Part shown: positions 26,543 through 35,434 of the stretch, one piece after another
Numbering within the stretch: position 1 is the stretch's first letter
Layout of the letters: each line of letters begins with the position of its first letter
Assembly (NCBI RefSeq): GCF_900129235.1
Contig: NZ_FQUV01000001.1
Coordinates: forward strand, 62,001-126,000
Direction of reading: 5' to 3'
DNA: 64,000 bases
Source of the DNA: Litoreibacter ascidiaceicola
GTDB taxonomy: Bacteria > Pseudomonadota > Alphaproteobacteria > Rhodobacterales > Rhodobacteraceae
Notes under the pieces: model-generated
The model's input: the letters and a program-made list of their open reading frames with translations, nothing else
Database searches by the model: none
Told to the model about the DNA's origin: nothing
Position numbers and translations under genes: made by a program

Positions 26543-27330
26543 TGCCCGACCGCGCCCCAATTACCCTTGCCGTTGGCTTCCCAACAGCAACCCCCCGTGC
26601 CTTGACGGGGCGGGTCGAACTTGCTTTGGCCAGCGCCTTACGCCTGCCGACCCGCCCCGAGCAGGTGAGCGGCGTTTTGGGTGCGGTCTTTACAACCATC
26701 GGTGGCCTGCCAGTAACCAGTGATCTCGTCGACCGTCTGGCCACCGGTGCCCGTGCGTGGTGTCTCATCCGCGCGGCACTGTCCTTCCTGCCGGGCATGC
26801 GCTGGTTTCAGGCCAGCTGTACGTCCTGCGGGGAGGCTTATGATCTGTCCGTCTCGCTGGCCGACACCCCGCGCTCGGATATCCCGTCCGCGTTTCCGGT
26901 TGTCGAAGTCGACACCTCGCTTGGCCCGTGCCGCTTCGAGGTACCGAACGGGTCAACCGAGCGGGCCTTGGCCCGCGTCAAGAGCTCCGACGCCCCGCGG
27001 GTTCTGGCGGCAACCTGTGGACTGGGGCCGGATGCGGTGACCCAAGCCGAGCAATTCACCGCGTCCGATCTGGCATTGATCGACGCGCAGCTGGACGCCG
27101 CAACACCGGATATTCCTGACACGCTCACCACCCTCTGCCCCACCTGCGAGGCCGAAACGACGGCCCGGATTGACCCGCTCAGCTTCGCTTTTCCGGACGC
27201 GACAGCGGTGCTGCGCCATGTCCATTCCTTGGCCTCGGCCTATCATTGGAGCGAGGACGCGATCCTTGATCTGCCCACAGGCCGACGCAAAGCCTACGCC
27301 AGTCTGATAGCCGAAGGGGCGCGCCGATGA
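26542..27330 (+). CDS. eCIS-associated protein with two CxxC pairs
   Basis: A 262-residue protein with no named family that I can recognise with certainty. Two cysteine pairs, CTSC (Cys93/Cys96) and CPTC (Cys199/Cys202), probably bind one zinc. The late segment VLRHVHSLASAYHWSEDAILDLPTGRRKAYASLI resembles the end of T4-type baseplate hub assembly chaperones (gp26-like), where a short helical region follows a zinc-binding part. It lies right after the tube gene and is coupled to both neighbours (TAATG before, ATGA after), so a role in assembly is likely. Function otherwise unknown. Confidence 0.55.
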   Translation: MPDRAPITLAVGFPTATPRALTGRVELALASALRLPTRPEQVSGVLGAVFTTIGGLPVTSDLVDRLATGARAWCLIRAALSFLPGMRWFQASCTSCGEAYDLSVSLADTPRSDIPSAFPVVEVDTSLGPCRFEVPNGSTERALARVKSSDAPRVLAATCGLGPDAVTQAEQFTASDLALIDAQLDAATPDIPDTLTTLCPTCEAETTARIDPLSFAFPDATAVLRHVHSLASAYHWSEDAILDLPTGRRKAYASLIAEGARR

Positions 27331-28313
27331 GCCTGTTGACCCGCCTTCTGCCCCGTGCGGGTCATAACACCAGTGCTTTGGCGCGGCCCAAAGGCATCGC
27401 CCGTCAACGCGATCCTGCCGGATTGGCGCACCCCTTGAGCAGGACGGACGACGAAGAGGCGCAACCTTTGCGACGTACCGACGAAGGCGACGAGGCCAGC
27501 CCGTTACATCGCGCTCCACATGCTCCGTTGCAGCGAACGGAGGAAGAGGAGCCCGCTCAGCCGTTGCACCGCACGAAGGACGAGGACGCGCAACCGCTGC
27601 ACCGCGCGCCGGAGGACGAGGCGCAAGCCCTGCATCGCAAAGTTGAAGATGAGGCGCAGCCCCTTCACCGCCTTGAGGAGGAAGAGGCAGCGCAACCGCT
27701 CCACCGCGCAGAGGATTTGGAGGAAGCGCAACCGCTGCACAGAACTCAGGATGAAGAGGTGCAACCGTTGCACCGCACGCAGGCCGCGCGCGCAGCGCAG
27801 GACGATATGCAACCCCTGCACCGCGCGGAGGAAGACGACGCGCAACCCCTGCGCCGCATGGAAGAAGAGGCGCAGCCACTTGCCCGCATGTCGCCGCCGG
27901 ATGACCAGCAGCTATCGGCGCAGAACAGCCCGAAGCCTGCCGCGCTTTCCAGCATGGATGACCAGCCACCCGCGATGACGTTGCGCCGCGAGCAAGCAGC
28001 GAGCGCACCGATGGGCGCTTCCACCGCGACACCGGTCGCACCGCCCATGACCGAAGCCGGACCCTTGCCGCAGGCTGAGCCGGCCATCGCGCAATTCGAT
28101 CAGGTCGAGCCAAGCTCCACAGAGCCGGACCCGCAGCCTCCTGCCCGATTTGACCCACCACAGCAGTCACTGCTCGCAGCCGAAGGCCCCGCCAAGGTGG
28201 TCATAGATCAGGTCGACGTGGTCATCCACGAACCCGCCCGCGCATCAGCGCCCGCAGCCCCCATGGCGGACCTCTCCGCGATGGCGCGCCGCCGCTATCT
28301 AGGGGGGGTCTGA
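27327..28313 (+). CDS. Acidic QPLHR-repeat protein of the eCIS operon
   Basis: A 328-residue protein. Residues about 34-188 are some 14 tandem copies of a unit like AQPLHRxEDEE, 10-16 residues each, giving an acidic, probably extended chain with regularly spaced LHR. Residues 189-300 are Pro/Ala/Gln-rich and disordered-looking; the end (MADLSAMARRRYLGGV) looks conserved and may anchor the protein. Similar LQR-acidic repeats occur, as I recall, beside DUF4157 domains in other eCIS loci, but here they form a separate gene with no DUF4157. Coupled to both neighbours. Role unknown: scaffold, length ruler or cargo carrier are options. Confidence 0.6.
   Translation: MSLLTRLLPRAGHNTSALARPKGIARQRDPAGLAHPLSRTDDEEAQPLRRTDEGDEASPLHRAPHAPLQRTEEEEPAQPLHRTKDEDAQPLHRAPEDEAQALHRKVEDEAQPLHRLEEEEAAQPLHRAEDLEEAQPLHRTQDEEVQPLHRTQAARAAQDDMQPLHRAEEDDAQPLRRMEEEAQPLARMSPPDDQQLSAQNSPKPAALSSMDDQPPAMTLRREQAASAPMGASTATPVAPPMTEAGPLPQAEPAIAQFDQVEPSSTEPDPQPPARFDPPQQSLLAAEGPAKVVIDQVDVVIHEPARASAPAAPMADLSAMARRRYLGGV
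27426..27890 (+). repeat. In-frame degenerate coding repeats (QPLHR units)
   Basis: About 14 units of 30-48 bases built around a core encoding CAACCGCTGCACCGC-like words separated by Asp/Glu codons. Units differ by synonymous changes and by length, so the array is old and held by protein-level selection rather than being a recent expansion. Confidence 0.8.
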
Positions 28314-28314
28314 G

Positions 28315-29274
28315 ATGGCGATTGACGCAAGTTCCCTCTCCGTCGCCATGCAGGGCTTTGCAGATCATTTGGCGGCGAACTTCACGCAGGATGTGACCGT
28401 CACCGTCGAAAGCCCAAGCGCGGCGGCGGACCAGGCCAAAGGGTCGGACAAAGCCGTCCTTAACGTCTTTTGCTACCGGATTTCACCGTCTGGCATCCAT
28501 CCCGATCTGTCCCCGAACGAGCCGACATTCATCCGCGCCCATGTGCTGCTGACCGCCTTTTCCAACGCCACTGATGCGGCGATCAAGGACAAGGACTTAC
28601 GGGTGCTTGGCCATGCGGTGCGCGTGCTGCAATCGCAGCCCGTGATCCCGACCATCCTGCCCGGTGGTGTTCCGGCCCCCGAGGTCAGCCAGTACCGCCT
28701 TCAAGCCGTGCTGCAAGCCACCGAGATGGAGGAGATGAACCATATCTGGTCCATCCAAGGCAGTGAAATCTCTTACCGTTTATCAGTGGCTTACGAGCTG
28801 GCCCTCATCCCGGTTGAGCCACTGGCCTACCTGACACCGCCATCCCCTGTGCAAAGCGTGGTTCTGGATCTGGGCGCGGACGTTTTGCCCGACGCTGAAA
28901 TCGGCGCAACCCCCATCGCTATCACCGCACCGGATGCGCCTGTGAACTGGCTTCCGTTCTCGATGATCCGCTCCGGCGACGCGCTAAGCTCCGATGTCAC
29001 CGTCCCAGCCGGCGCGGCACAGGTGCAACTCGCCATCGCCGGCCCTGAGGGCGAGGCCGTTCAAGTCACAGTGGCTTGGACCCGCGCCGACGGAACGCCC
29101 CAGTCGCAAGCGGCCCAAGCTGCGAGCGCTGCGGCCATGGCCCTCGACCTAGACACACCGACCGCAGCGGTGGCACTCGACAGTGCGGCCAGCGGCGACG
29201 TGGCAACGCTTATCGTGCGGCCTGACGGGGCGGACATGCCCGCAGGAAACACAGTTCGGGTGGTGGTGACATGA
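28315..29274 (+). CDS. DUF4255 / Pvc16-like tail terminator protein
   Basis: Expected to cap the tube-sheath distal end, as Afp16/Pvc16 do. The 319-residue product begins with a DUF4255 domain (about residues 5-185): LNVFCYRISPSGIHPD, FIRAHVLLTAFSNATD, LGHAVRVLQSQPVIP and SYRLSVAYELALIPVEP are typical. The C-terminal half is Ala/Val-rich with beta-sandwich-like pattern, variable in this family. The stop precedes the AAA+ gene by ATGA overlap, an arrangement seen in other eCIS clusters. Confidence 0.85.
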   Translation: MAIDASSLSVAMQGFADHLAANFTQDVTVTVESPSAAADQAKGSDKAVLNVFCYRISPSGIHPDLSPNEPTFIRAHVLLTAFSNATDAAIKDKDLRVLGHAVRVLQSQPVIPTILPGGVPAPEVSQYRLQAVLQATEMEEMNHIWSIQGSEISYRLSVAYELALIPVEPLAYLTPPSPVQSVVLDLGADVLPDAEIGATPIAITAPDAPVNWLPFSMIRSGDALSSDVTVPAGAAQVQLAIAGPEGEAVQVTVAWTRADGTPQSQAAQAASAAAMALDLDTPTAAVALDSAASGDVATLIVRPDGADMPAGNTVRVVVT

Positions 29275-30656
29275 ATATCGAAGCCCCGACCCCCGCAACC
29301 GCCGAATTGCTGTCCTCCGCCATGGATCTGGAATGGGCACGGCTGCACGACATGCTGTCATTGGCTGAAGCCATGCGCACGGGTGCCGCCCTTGATGACG
29401 ACTTCGCAGACCGCTTCGCCGCCCTGTCCACCAGCGTCTCCGAAACCCGCGCGGCGGGCAGCTGGCAAGGGCTCAGCGCGATGATTTCCGGCGATGTGCT
29501 GGAGCAACTGACGCCGCAAGACCTGGACCTGATGGCCTTGGCTTTGGCCCCCGTGGCCCGTCCCGCCTTCGCCCCGCGCATCCAGTCCTTGCAGCCCCAG
29601 CTTGGCACACCTTGGCCCGGCTTGGCCTTTGTTCAAGAGCTGCTGATGCTGGAAACCAGCGACGAGATCGCCGCATTGATCGCCCGTCTGACCCCCACAT
29701 CGCCTTTGGTGGCATCCGGATTGCTGAAAATCGAAGGCACGACACCGTCCCAGACCCTGCGCCCCGGCCCCGTTTTGATCAGAGCGATGCTGGATCGCGA
29801 CCCTGAACTGTCCCCCCCGCCCGGCGCGTCCCTTTCGACCTTGCGCGGCGCATGGGATCAACTGGTGCTGCCCGCCCCGACCCTACGCCAGCTCCGCGAG
29901 TTCGGCGCTTGGGTGGAACACCGCCACGCCATGACCCGCGATTGGGGTGCGCGCGCTGTGCATGGCCCGCTGGCGCTGTTCTCGGGCGCGTCCGGTACTG
30001 GCAAAAGTTTCGCGGCAACCGTGCTGGCAACGGAGCTGGGCGAGCGAACGGGAGAGCCTTGGGCACTCTACAGCCTCGATCTGGGGCGGATCATGTCGAA
30101 ATATGTCGGCGAGACCGAAAAGAACCTCAACGCGCTTTTGGACAGCCTGGAGGGCCGCAACGCCATCCTGCAAATCGACGAGGCGGACGGGCTTCTGGGC
30201 AAGCGTGGCGAGGTTAGCGATGCCCGTGACCGTTACGCAAATCTTGAGGTCAGCCACATGCTGGCGCGGTTCGAGCGGCATTCCGGTCCCGTGATCCTGA
30301 CCACCAACCTGCGGGCCAACGTAGACCCCGCCTTCCTGCGCCGCTTCCAACTGGTTGTGGATTTCCCGACGCCCGACGACGCAGCGCGCGCTGCCTTGTG
30401 GAAGGTGCTTCTGCCCCCCAAAGCGCCGCTCGCGACGCGGGTCAAGTTGGACTCCCTTGGCGCGGCGGTCCGTTTGTCCGGCGGCTCCATCGCCAATGCG
30501 GCGACCTATGCCGCCGTGCTGGCCTATGCAGACACTGGCACCATCGACTTGCCACATATTGCCCGCGCGATCTGGGCCGAACTGACCAAAGACACAAGGC
30601 AAGTTCGCCCATCTGAAATCGGATATCTTGCTGATTATCTAAAGGTTACGACATGA
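29271..30656 (+). CDS. AAA+ ATPase of the eCIS (Afp15/Pvc15-like)
   Basis: A 461-residue cytoplasmic ATPase, needed in related systems for particle assembly or cargo loading. The N-terminal 200 residues are helical and system-specific. The AAA+ module follows: Walker A GASGTGKS (residues 239-246), Walker B ILQIDEADG (Asp303/Glu304), sensor region VILTTNLRANVDPAFLRRF and arginine finger candidates in RRFQLVVDFPTPDD. It resembles the CDC48/FtsH-type AAA module of Pvc15. Coupled at both ends by ATGA. Confidence 0.9.
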   Translation: MNIEAPTPATAELLSSAMDLEWARLHDMLSLAEAMRTGAALDDDFADRFAALSTSVSETRAAGSWQGLSAMISGDVLEQLTPQDLDLMALALAPVARPAFAPRIQSLQPQLGTPWPGLAFVQELLMLETSDEIAALIARLTPTSPLVASGLLKIEGTTPSQTLRPGPVLIRAMLDRDPELSPPPGASLSTLRGAWDQLVLPAPTLRQLREFGAWVEHRHAMTRDWGARAVHGPLALFSGASGTGKSFAATVLATELGERTGEPWALYSLDLGRIMSKYVGETEKNLNALLDSLEGRNAILQIDEADGLLGKRGEVSDARDRYANLEVSHMLARFERHSGPVILTTNLRANVDPAFLRRFQLVVDFPTPDDAARAALWKVLLPPKAPLATRVKLDSLGAAVRLSGGSIANAATYAAVLAYADTGTIDLPHIARAIWAELTKDTRQVRPSEIGYLADYLKVTT

Positions 30657-30865
30657 AGCTAAAGCGCCTCACTGTGAAACTTCCTGCCTCGATGGCTGCG
30701 ACCGCGTCCCATGACGCCCGCGCCATTGCCGAAGCCGTGGGCCAAGCCTTGGCCAAGGGCGCACAACCCAATGGCCCGATCACAATCCAAAGCCACGGGC
30801 AAAGGGGCGCGGTTCTGGCCAGTCAGGTCACCTCCGGCTTGAAAGGCGGGCGCAATGGCGGTTGA
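30653..30865 (+). CDS. Small eCIS protein, unknown
   Basis: A 70-residue basic protein (LTVKLPASMAATASHDARAI...) with a predicted amphipathic helix and a glycine-rich end. Start and stop both overlap neighbours (ATGA with the ATPase gene, 11 bases with the next gene), so it is very likely translated. Short proteins at this place occur in other eCIS operons, but I cannot name a family. Confidence 0.6.
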   Translation: MKLKRLTVKLPASMAATASHDARAIAEAVGQALAKGAQPNGPITIQSHGQRGAVLASQVTSGLKGGRNGG

Positions 30866-31484
30866 GACCAAAGGAATGCTGTTCGAATACGGGCTGACGA
30901 TCCCGCCGCTGGCGCTGGTCTTCAAGTTCAACCCGCAAGAAATCAGCCGTTCGCGCACTGTTACGGTCAAAACCGGCGATGCGCCGGGGTCGCGCGGTGG
31001 CTATGACTTCCTGTCGCCGCTGGAAACCTCCCGCGTCGCGCAAGGCGTTGAAATGCAGGCGGAAAGCTTCTCGGTCACCATCCTGCTGGATGCCACCGAC
31101 GCGCTGAATGACGGGGACGCAATCGCCAAAACCTTTGGCGTACAGCCGCAGATTGACACGCTCCGCTCCATGGCGGAACCCAAAGCACAAGGTCCCGGCG
31201 GTGTGAAAGTGCTGGCCTCGCTCGGCCTGTCCGGCGCGCGGGCGTTCGAGCGGGATGAAACCGCCTCGGTGCTGGTATTCGCGTGGGGGATGCAACTGCT
31301 TCCGGTGTTCCTGACAGGCGTGACCCAAAAAGAGACGATGCACCTGCCCAACCTGATGCCCTACCGCGCCGAAATGGGGCTGACGATGCAAGTGATCGAA
31401 AGCGCCAACCCATTCTTCCTTGCCGACAAGGTGCGCCAGACCATTGGCACAGGGTTGAACCTCGCATCCGGATTGGGGGCCTAA
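30855..31484 (+). CDS. CIS tube-initiator-like protein (baseplate-tube adaptor)
   Basis: A 209-residue protein of the CIS tube/Afp7 type that joins tube and hub. Diagnostic stretches are LVFKFNPQEISRSRTV, GVEMQAESFSVTILLDATDA and GMQLLPVFLTGVTQKETMH, which alternate like a tube-fold beta-barrel. The start (ATG 30855) overlaps the end of the 70-residue gene. It is followed after four bases by the LysM-like gene, a pairing seen in phage tails where a tube adaptor precedes the gpX-like LysM protein. Confidence 0.8.
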   Translation: MAVETKGMLFEYGLTIPPLALVFKFNPQEISRSRTVTVKTGDAPGSRGGYDFLSPLETSRVAQGVEMQAESFSVTILLDATDALNDGDAIAKTFGVQPQIDTLRSMAEPKAQGPGGVKVLASLGLSGARAFERDETASVLVFAWGMQLLPVFLTGVTQKETMHLPNLMPYRAEMGLTMQVIESANPFFLADKVRQTIGTGLNLASGLGA

Positions 31485-31488
31485 CGCG

Positions 31489-31824
31489 ATGGCATTTTTC
31501 AAAGGCAGCTACTACGAAACCACCGCCCTGTTCGAGCCACCAGAGGATGGCACACGCGGCTTTCGCGGCGTGCGGGGGCGCGCAATCGCGAACCCCGAAG
31601 CGGTGCTGGAACATAGCGTCGCCGTGGGTGACCGTCTCGACCAGATGGCGCAAAATTACTACGCAAATCCAAGGGATTGGCGGCGGATGGCGGATTGCAA
31701 CGCGGAGGTGATGTTCCCCGAAGATATGGTTTACGGGCCAGATGGCCACCCAGACAAGCCCGAAGTCGCAGCCGAGAAAACCGGCACCACGCTGCTTGTC
31801 CCGCGTCGGCGGGAGGTGCGTTGA
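31489..31824 (+). CDS. LysM-like baseplate protein (tail protein X type)
   Basis: A 111-residue protein. VAVGDRLDQMAQNYYANPRDWRRMADCN is the LysM pattern (GDxLxxIAxxxYGxxxxWxxIxxxN), and the end TGTTLLVPRRREV matches its last strand. In contractile tails such a protein sits around the spike hub. The N-terminal 35 residues are extra. Its stop overlaps the next ATG by one base (TGATG). Confidence 0.8.
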   Translation: MAFFKGSYYETTALFEPPEDGTRGFRGVRGRAIANPEAVLEHSVAVGDRLDQMAQNYYANPRDWRRMADCNAEVMFPEDMVYGPDGHPDKPEVAAEKTGTTLLVPRRREVR

Positions 31825-32993
31825 TGGGCTTGCTCGATCAACTCCTTGACCCCGGTTTCCGGCAGGCCGCATCGGTGGAAATACTGGTCGGCTCTGCCAA
31901 GACGGATATCGGCTCGCTCGCCGCACTGGTCTCCTCCATTGAGGTCCGTGCAGCGCGCATGGAAGCAGCCAGTGCGTCGATCACCATCGACGACCGCCGC
32001 GACACCAATGGCGACTACATGGCCGCCGATGCGGGGCTGTTTGCGCGGTGGGAAACCATTGTCATCAATGCCGACTTCCAGACCCATATCGACGAAGTGT
32101 TTCGCGGCTACATCATGGAATTGAAGCCCAGCTACCCGCAAAATGGCGGCGAGGCGAAGCTGGTGATCGAGTGCCTCGACGACAGTGCAGCCCTGTCGCG
32201 CGAACATCAACGCAAGGTGTGGGGCGACGAGACCGCCCCCATGACCGACCGCGCCATTGTGGAGGAGTTGATCAAACCCCTGCCCTTGAAGCTTCTCGAC
32301 GGGCCGGACGGGGCAAGCGCCCGCGCGCTTACGCAAGATTCCACCCCGATTGCCTTGCTGCAAGACCGCGCCAAGGCCAACGGGTTCGAGATGATCTTCG
32401 AGCGCGGCGAGGTCTATTTCGGCCCCAAACGGCTGGAGGCAGACCCGCAAGCACCGATCATGGTCTATGCGGGAAGCGCTACGAATTGCCTGAATTTCGC
32501 TGTCTCCGACGAGGCCAACAAACCCGATGTCGTGGCATGGGAAAAAGCCCCTGCGACGGATGGCGCGGAAGCGGTGACCGGCGAAGCCGTGGCCGACCTG
32601 CCCTTGCTGGGCAAATACCCCGCCGCATCGGAGGGCGCAGGGCTAGGCACGCCCGCCATTGCCCGCATCAAGGGCGAAGGCGACGAAACTGTCGACGAGA
32701 TCGAAGCCCGCGCCCAAGGCATGGTCAACGAGGCCAGCTTTCGCATCAGAGCCAATGGCGAGCTGGACGGCACGCTTTACGGCCATGTCCTGCGGGTTGG
32801 CGGCACGGTGACCGTCGACGGCGTGGGGTCACGCAATGGTGGCGTCTACTACGTGGATACGGTCACGCACCAGTTCTCCCCCGACGGCTATCGCCAGCAA
32901 TTCCAACTGATCCGCAACGCCGTGGGTGAAACCGAAGCCGTGGGCGCGGCACCGCTATCGCCAGTCCTGTCCGCCATCCAAAACCTGTTCTGA
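31824..32993 (+). CDS. Baseplate hub protein, phage late control gene D family (gpD/VgrG-like)
   Basis: A 389-residue hub protein that trimerises around the spike base. It starts GLLDQLLDPGFRQAASVEILVG and shows the gpD/VgrG double-barrel features: IDEVFRGYIMELKPSYP, DDSAALSREHQRKVW, DSTPIALLQDRAKANGFEMIFERGEVYFGP and DGTLYGHVLRVGGTVTVDGVG. ATG 31824 is preferred to the longer frame because of the TGATG coupling and the homologous N-terminus. It is followed by gpV after ten bases that include AGGAGG. Confidence 0.88.
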   Translation: MGLLDQLLDPGFRQAASVEILVGSAKTDIGSLAALVSSIEVRAARMEAASASITIDDRRDTNGDYMAADAGLFARWETIVINADFQTHIDEVFRGYIMELKPSYPQNGGEAKLVIECLDDSAALSREHQRKVWGDETAPMTDRAIVEELIKPLPLKLLDGPDGASARALTQDSTPIALLQDRAKANGFEMIFERGEVYFGPKRLEADPQAPIMVYAGSATNCLNFAVSDEANKPDVVAWEKAPATDGAEAVTGEAVADLPLLGKYPAASEGAGLGTPAIARIKGEGDETVDEIEARAQGMVNEASFRIRANGELDGTLYGHVLRVGGTVTVDGVGSRNGGVYYVDTVTHQFSPDGYRQQFQLIRNAVGETEAVGAAPLSPVLSAIQNLF

Positions 32994-33003
32994 GGAGGCC
33001 GAA

Positions 33004-33828
33004 ATGTCCGAAATCTTCCAAGCCCTCGAGAGCACGATCCGCAAGCAACAGCGCAGCTATTTCGGCAAGTACCGCGCTTTTGTGGCCGATGTGGAAGACC
33101 CCGACCTGCGCGGCCGCTGCAAGCTGGTGATCCCGTCCGTTCTGGGCACCGAGACCTCGGACTGGGCCTTGCCCGTTGTCCCGTATGGTGGCGGCGAAGG
33201 GTTCGGGATGCTCGCCGTGCCGCCAGTGGGATCGCAGGTCGTGGCGGAGTTTTTGGAAGGCGACGCCGCCAGCCCGATGTGGACCGGCACGTTCTGGCGC
33301 ACAGGTGGTGAAGTGCCTGAAGAATATGCCGACCAAGCGGTGAAGCTGATCAAGACCGAAAGTGGCCATGTGCTGTCGCTCGACGACACTGACGGCACCG
33401 AGGTGTTAACCCTGAAATCCGCCGCTGATGCCTCGATGGTATTGGATCAGGACGGCTCCATGATCCTGACCGATGCGGCGGGTGCGACGGTGACGTTGGA
33501 CGCGGCGGGTGGTGAATTGACGGTCGCGGATGGCAACGGGAACGAGCTGGTCATGACCTCCTCCGGCATCACCTGCACGGATGCGAATGGCAATGAAATC
33601 AGCATGTCAGGCAGCGGCGTTGAAGTGAAATCCTCCGCCACTGTGAATATCGAAGGCTCCATGGTGACGGTCGCCGGATCGGGCGGGGAGCCTTTGATCA
33701 AGGGCTCCACATTCCTGTCGCTGTTCAACGCGCACACCCATAACGCGACCTCCATCGGCGCACCGACCTCGCCGCCGCTGGTCCCTCTCACCCCGTCCGT
33801 TTTAACCACGAAAAGCACGGCAAGCTAA
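33004..33828 (+). CDS. Baseplate spike protein V (gp5/gpV-like)
   Basis: A 274-residue spike. Residues about 15-110 are the OB fold of gpV/gp45 (GKYRAFVADVEDPDLRGRCKLVIP, VVPYGGGEGFGMLAVPPVGSQVVAEFLEGD). Residues about 130-235 are short repeats with a DGNGNE/xSSG pattern that should form a triple-stranded beta-helix needle. The end HTHNATSIGAPTSPP is typical of gpV proteins, where the histidines bind an apical metal; no separate PAAR gene is seen. ATG 33004 follows AGGAGG by six bases. Confidence 0.88.
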   Translation: MSEIFQALESTIRKQQRSYFGKYRAFVADVEDPDLRGRCKLVIPSVLGTETSDWALPVVPYGGGEGFGMLAVPPVGSQVVAEFLEGDAASPMWTGTFWRTGGEVPEEYADQAVKLIKTESGHVLSLDDTDGTEVLTLKSAADASMVLDQDGSMILTDAAGATVTLDAAGGELTVADGNGNELVMTSSGITCTDANGNEISMSGSGVEVKSSATVNIEGSMVTVAGSGGEPLIKGSTFLSLFNAHTHNATSIGAPTSPPLVPLTPSVLTTKSTAS

Positions 33829-34226
33829 TGTCCCAATATGAAAGCACCCTACCGCGTGTCGGCTACATGGCCTTCCCCTTTCGCATCACGGAAAACGGGG
33901 CCGCACAGGTCGCAAGGTTCGACCATATCCGCCAGCAGGTGGAGCAGGTTCTGTTCACCTCGCCGGGCGAGCGGGTGTTCCGCCCCGAATACGGCTTCGG
34001 CGCACGCCAGCATGTGTTCGAGCCGAACGCCGTGGGCTTGTGGGAACTGGCCCAAAACCGTCTTTACGGCGCGTTGTCGGAAGCGCTGGCCGGAGAGGTT
34101 GACCCGAAAACCATCCGCGTCGATATCGGCGCGCCACCGGACCAGCCCGAGGTGTTGATGGTCCAGATCAGCTACACCATCGCGGCGCTTGCCCGCGAAG
34201 AAACCCATAGATTTGAGGTGACGTGA
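33828..34226 (+). CDS. gp25/GPW-family baseplate wedge protein
   Basis: A 132-residue wedge protein that starts sheath polymerisation. The family core is clear: VRQQVEQVLFTSPGERVFRPEYGFGARQ-type stretch (seen as EQVLFTSPGERVFRPEYGFG), FEPN, and the glutamate-rich lysozyme-like fold. Overlaps both neighbours by one base (TAATG, TGATG). Length fits gp25. Confidence 0.92.
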   Translation: MSQYESTLPRVGYMAFPFRITENGAAQVARFDHIRQQVEQVLFTSPGERVFRPEYGFGARQHVFEPNAVGLWELAQNRLYGALSEALAGEVDPKTIRVDIGAPPDQPEVLMVQISYTIAALAREETHRFEVT

Positions 34227-35434
34227 TGGCGGACCTTGCCGCAGCCAAACTGATTTTCGACGGAACCTGCCCCGATTGCGGAACCCGCGAACAGGTGTTG
34301 CCGCTGCCCATTCCCGGCGTGGAGGATGATTTCGACTGGAAAGTCCGCGACTATGATAGCTTCCGGCTGTTTATGATGCAGGAACTGGCGTCGCGCTACC
34401 CCGACCGTCGCCGCTGGACCCCTGCCGATATGGAGGTGGTGCTTGTCGAGCTGCTGTCCGCCGCGTTGGACCGCGCCTCACACGCATTGGACCGCGTGCA
34501 GGCCGAGCGGTTCCTGGACACCGCCCGCCGCCCAGGCTCCGTGCGCAGGTTGCTGGTGATGATTGGCTGGCAACCCGATGACGCCGAACTGGCAGAAGCA
34601 CATCGCCTTTACCGCCCCGCGAACGCAGACCCCACCGACGCGCAAGCGTTGGAGCAGTACTGGCTGCGGGTGCCGTCCGCGATGGAGCGTGCGCGCCAAG
34701 ACGGTCCCAGCCAGATCGCAGCGCAACACCGGATGGTCACCTTGGACGACCACAGCGCGACCGTGCAAAGCCACCCGCTGGTGGCGCTGGCACAAGCGCG
34801 GCTGGTTTGGTCGGGGGCGTGGAACTCGATCCTGATCGCCACCTTGCTGGAGGACGATTTGCCGATGGATGCGCCCCTGCATGACGGGGCTGCGAACGCA
34901 CCCCGTCCCAACTGCCTGCGTGCGGAGCTTTGGGAGCAGATCGTGACATTCCACTCCAACCGCAATCTGGCCCTGCCCCCAATCGGACCTAAACTCACGG
35001 GCCGGACCATCCTGCGCGTGTTGATCGACGCCTACCGGATGATTGGCTCCGAGGTGTTCTTGGAACCTGCCCGCGCAGCGCCGATCAACGTCACCCTGTC
35101 CGTGCGTGCAAAACCCGGCTTCTTCCGCTCCGAATTGCGCCAAGCGGTTGCCGAAGTCTTCACCTCCGACCAGGGCGGTTTCTTCGAGCCGGGTCGCTTG
35201 GGGTTTGGCGAGGCGCTTTATGCCTCCGACATCATCGAGGCCGCAATGCAGATCGAAGGCGTGGCCGTGGCCTGCCTGAACCGCTTCCGCCGTGTCGGGC
35301 GCAGCTTCGAGGATCGCAGCGCCGAAGGCTTCATCGCCGTCGATCCAGACACCTATTTGCTGTGTGCCGGCGACGCGCATGCCCCAGAACGCGGTGCGTT
35401 CCGCATCACCGTCCAAGGAGGGGAAACCGGATGA
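34226..35434 (+). CDS. Baseplate assembly protein J-like 1
   Basis: A 402-residue baseplate wedge protein. An N-terminal CPDCG motif (near residue 14) precedes DWKVRDYDSFRLFMMQEL and the region VLVELLSAALDRASHALDRVQAERFLDTARRPGSV, typical of Afp11/gpJ-type 'putative baseplate assembly protein'. The end resembles the second half of J proteins (VFTSDQGGFFEPGRLGFGEALY). A GTG at 34223 in the same frame is possible, but ATG 34226 overlaps the previous stop neatly. Confidence 0.82.
   Translation: MADLAAAKLIFDGTCPDCGTREQVLPLPIPGVEDDFDWKVRDYDSFRLFMMQELASRYPDRRRWTPADMEVVLVELLSAALDRASHALDRVQAERFLDTARRPGSVRRLLVMIGWQPDDAELAEAHRLYRPANADPTDAQALEQYWLRVPSAMERARQDGPSQIAAQHRMVTLDDHSATVQSHPLVALAQARLVWSGAWNSILIATLLEDDLPMDAPLHDGAANAPRPNCLRAELWEQIVTFHSNRNLALPPIGPKLTGRTILRVLIDAYRMIGSEVFLEPARAAPINVTLSVRAKPGFFRSELRQAVAEVFTSDQGGFFEPGRLGFGEALYASDIIEAAMQIEGVAVACLNRFRRVGRSFEDRSAEGFIAVDPDTYLLCAGDAHAPERGAFRITVQGGETG

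Noticed and set aside
27426-27890. Repeat block considered as a CRISPR-like array
   Set aside because: Units are in frame, degenerate, joined without unique spacers and encode QPLHR units; it is a coding repeat.
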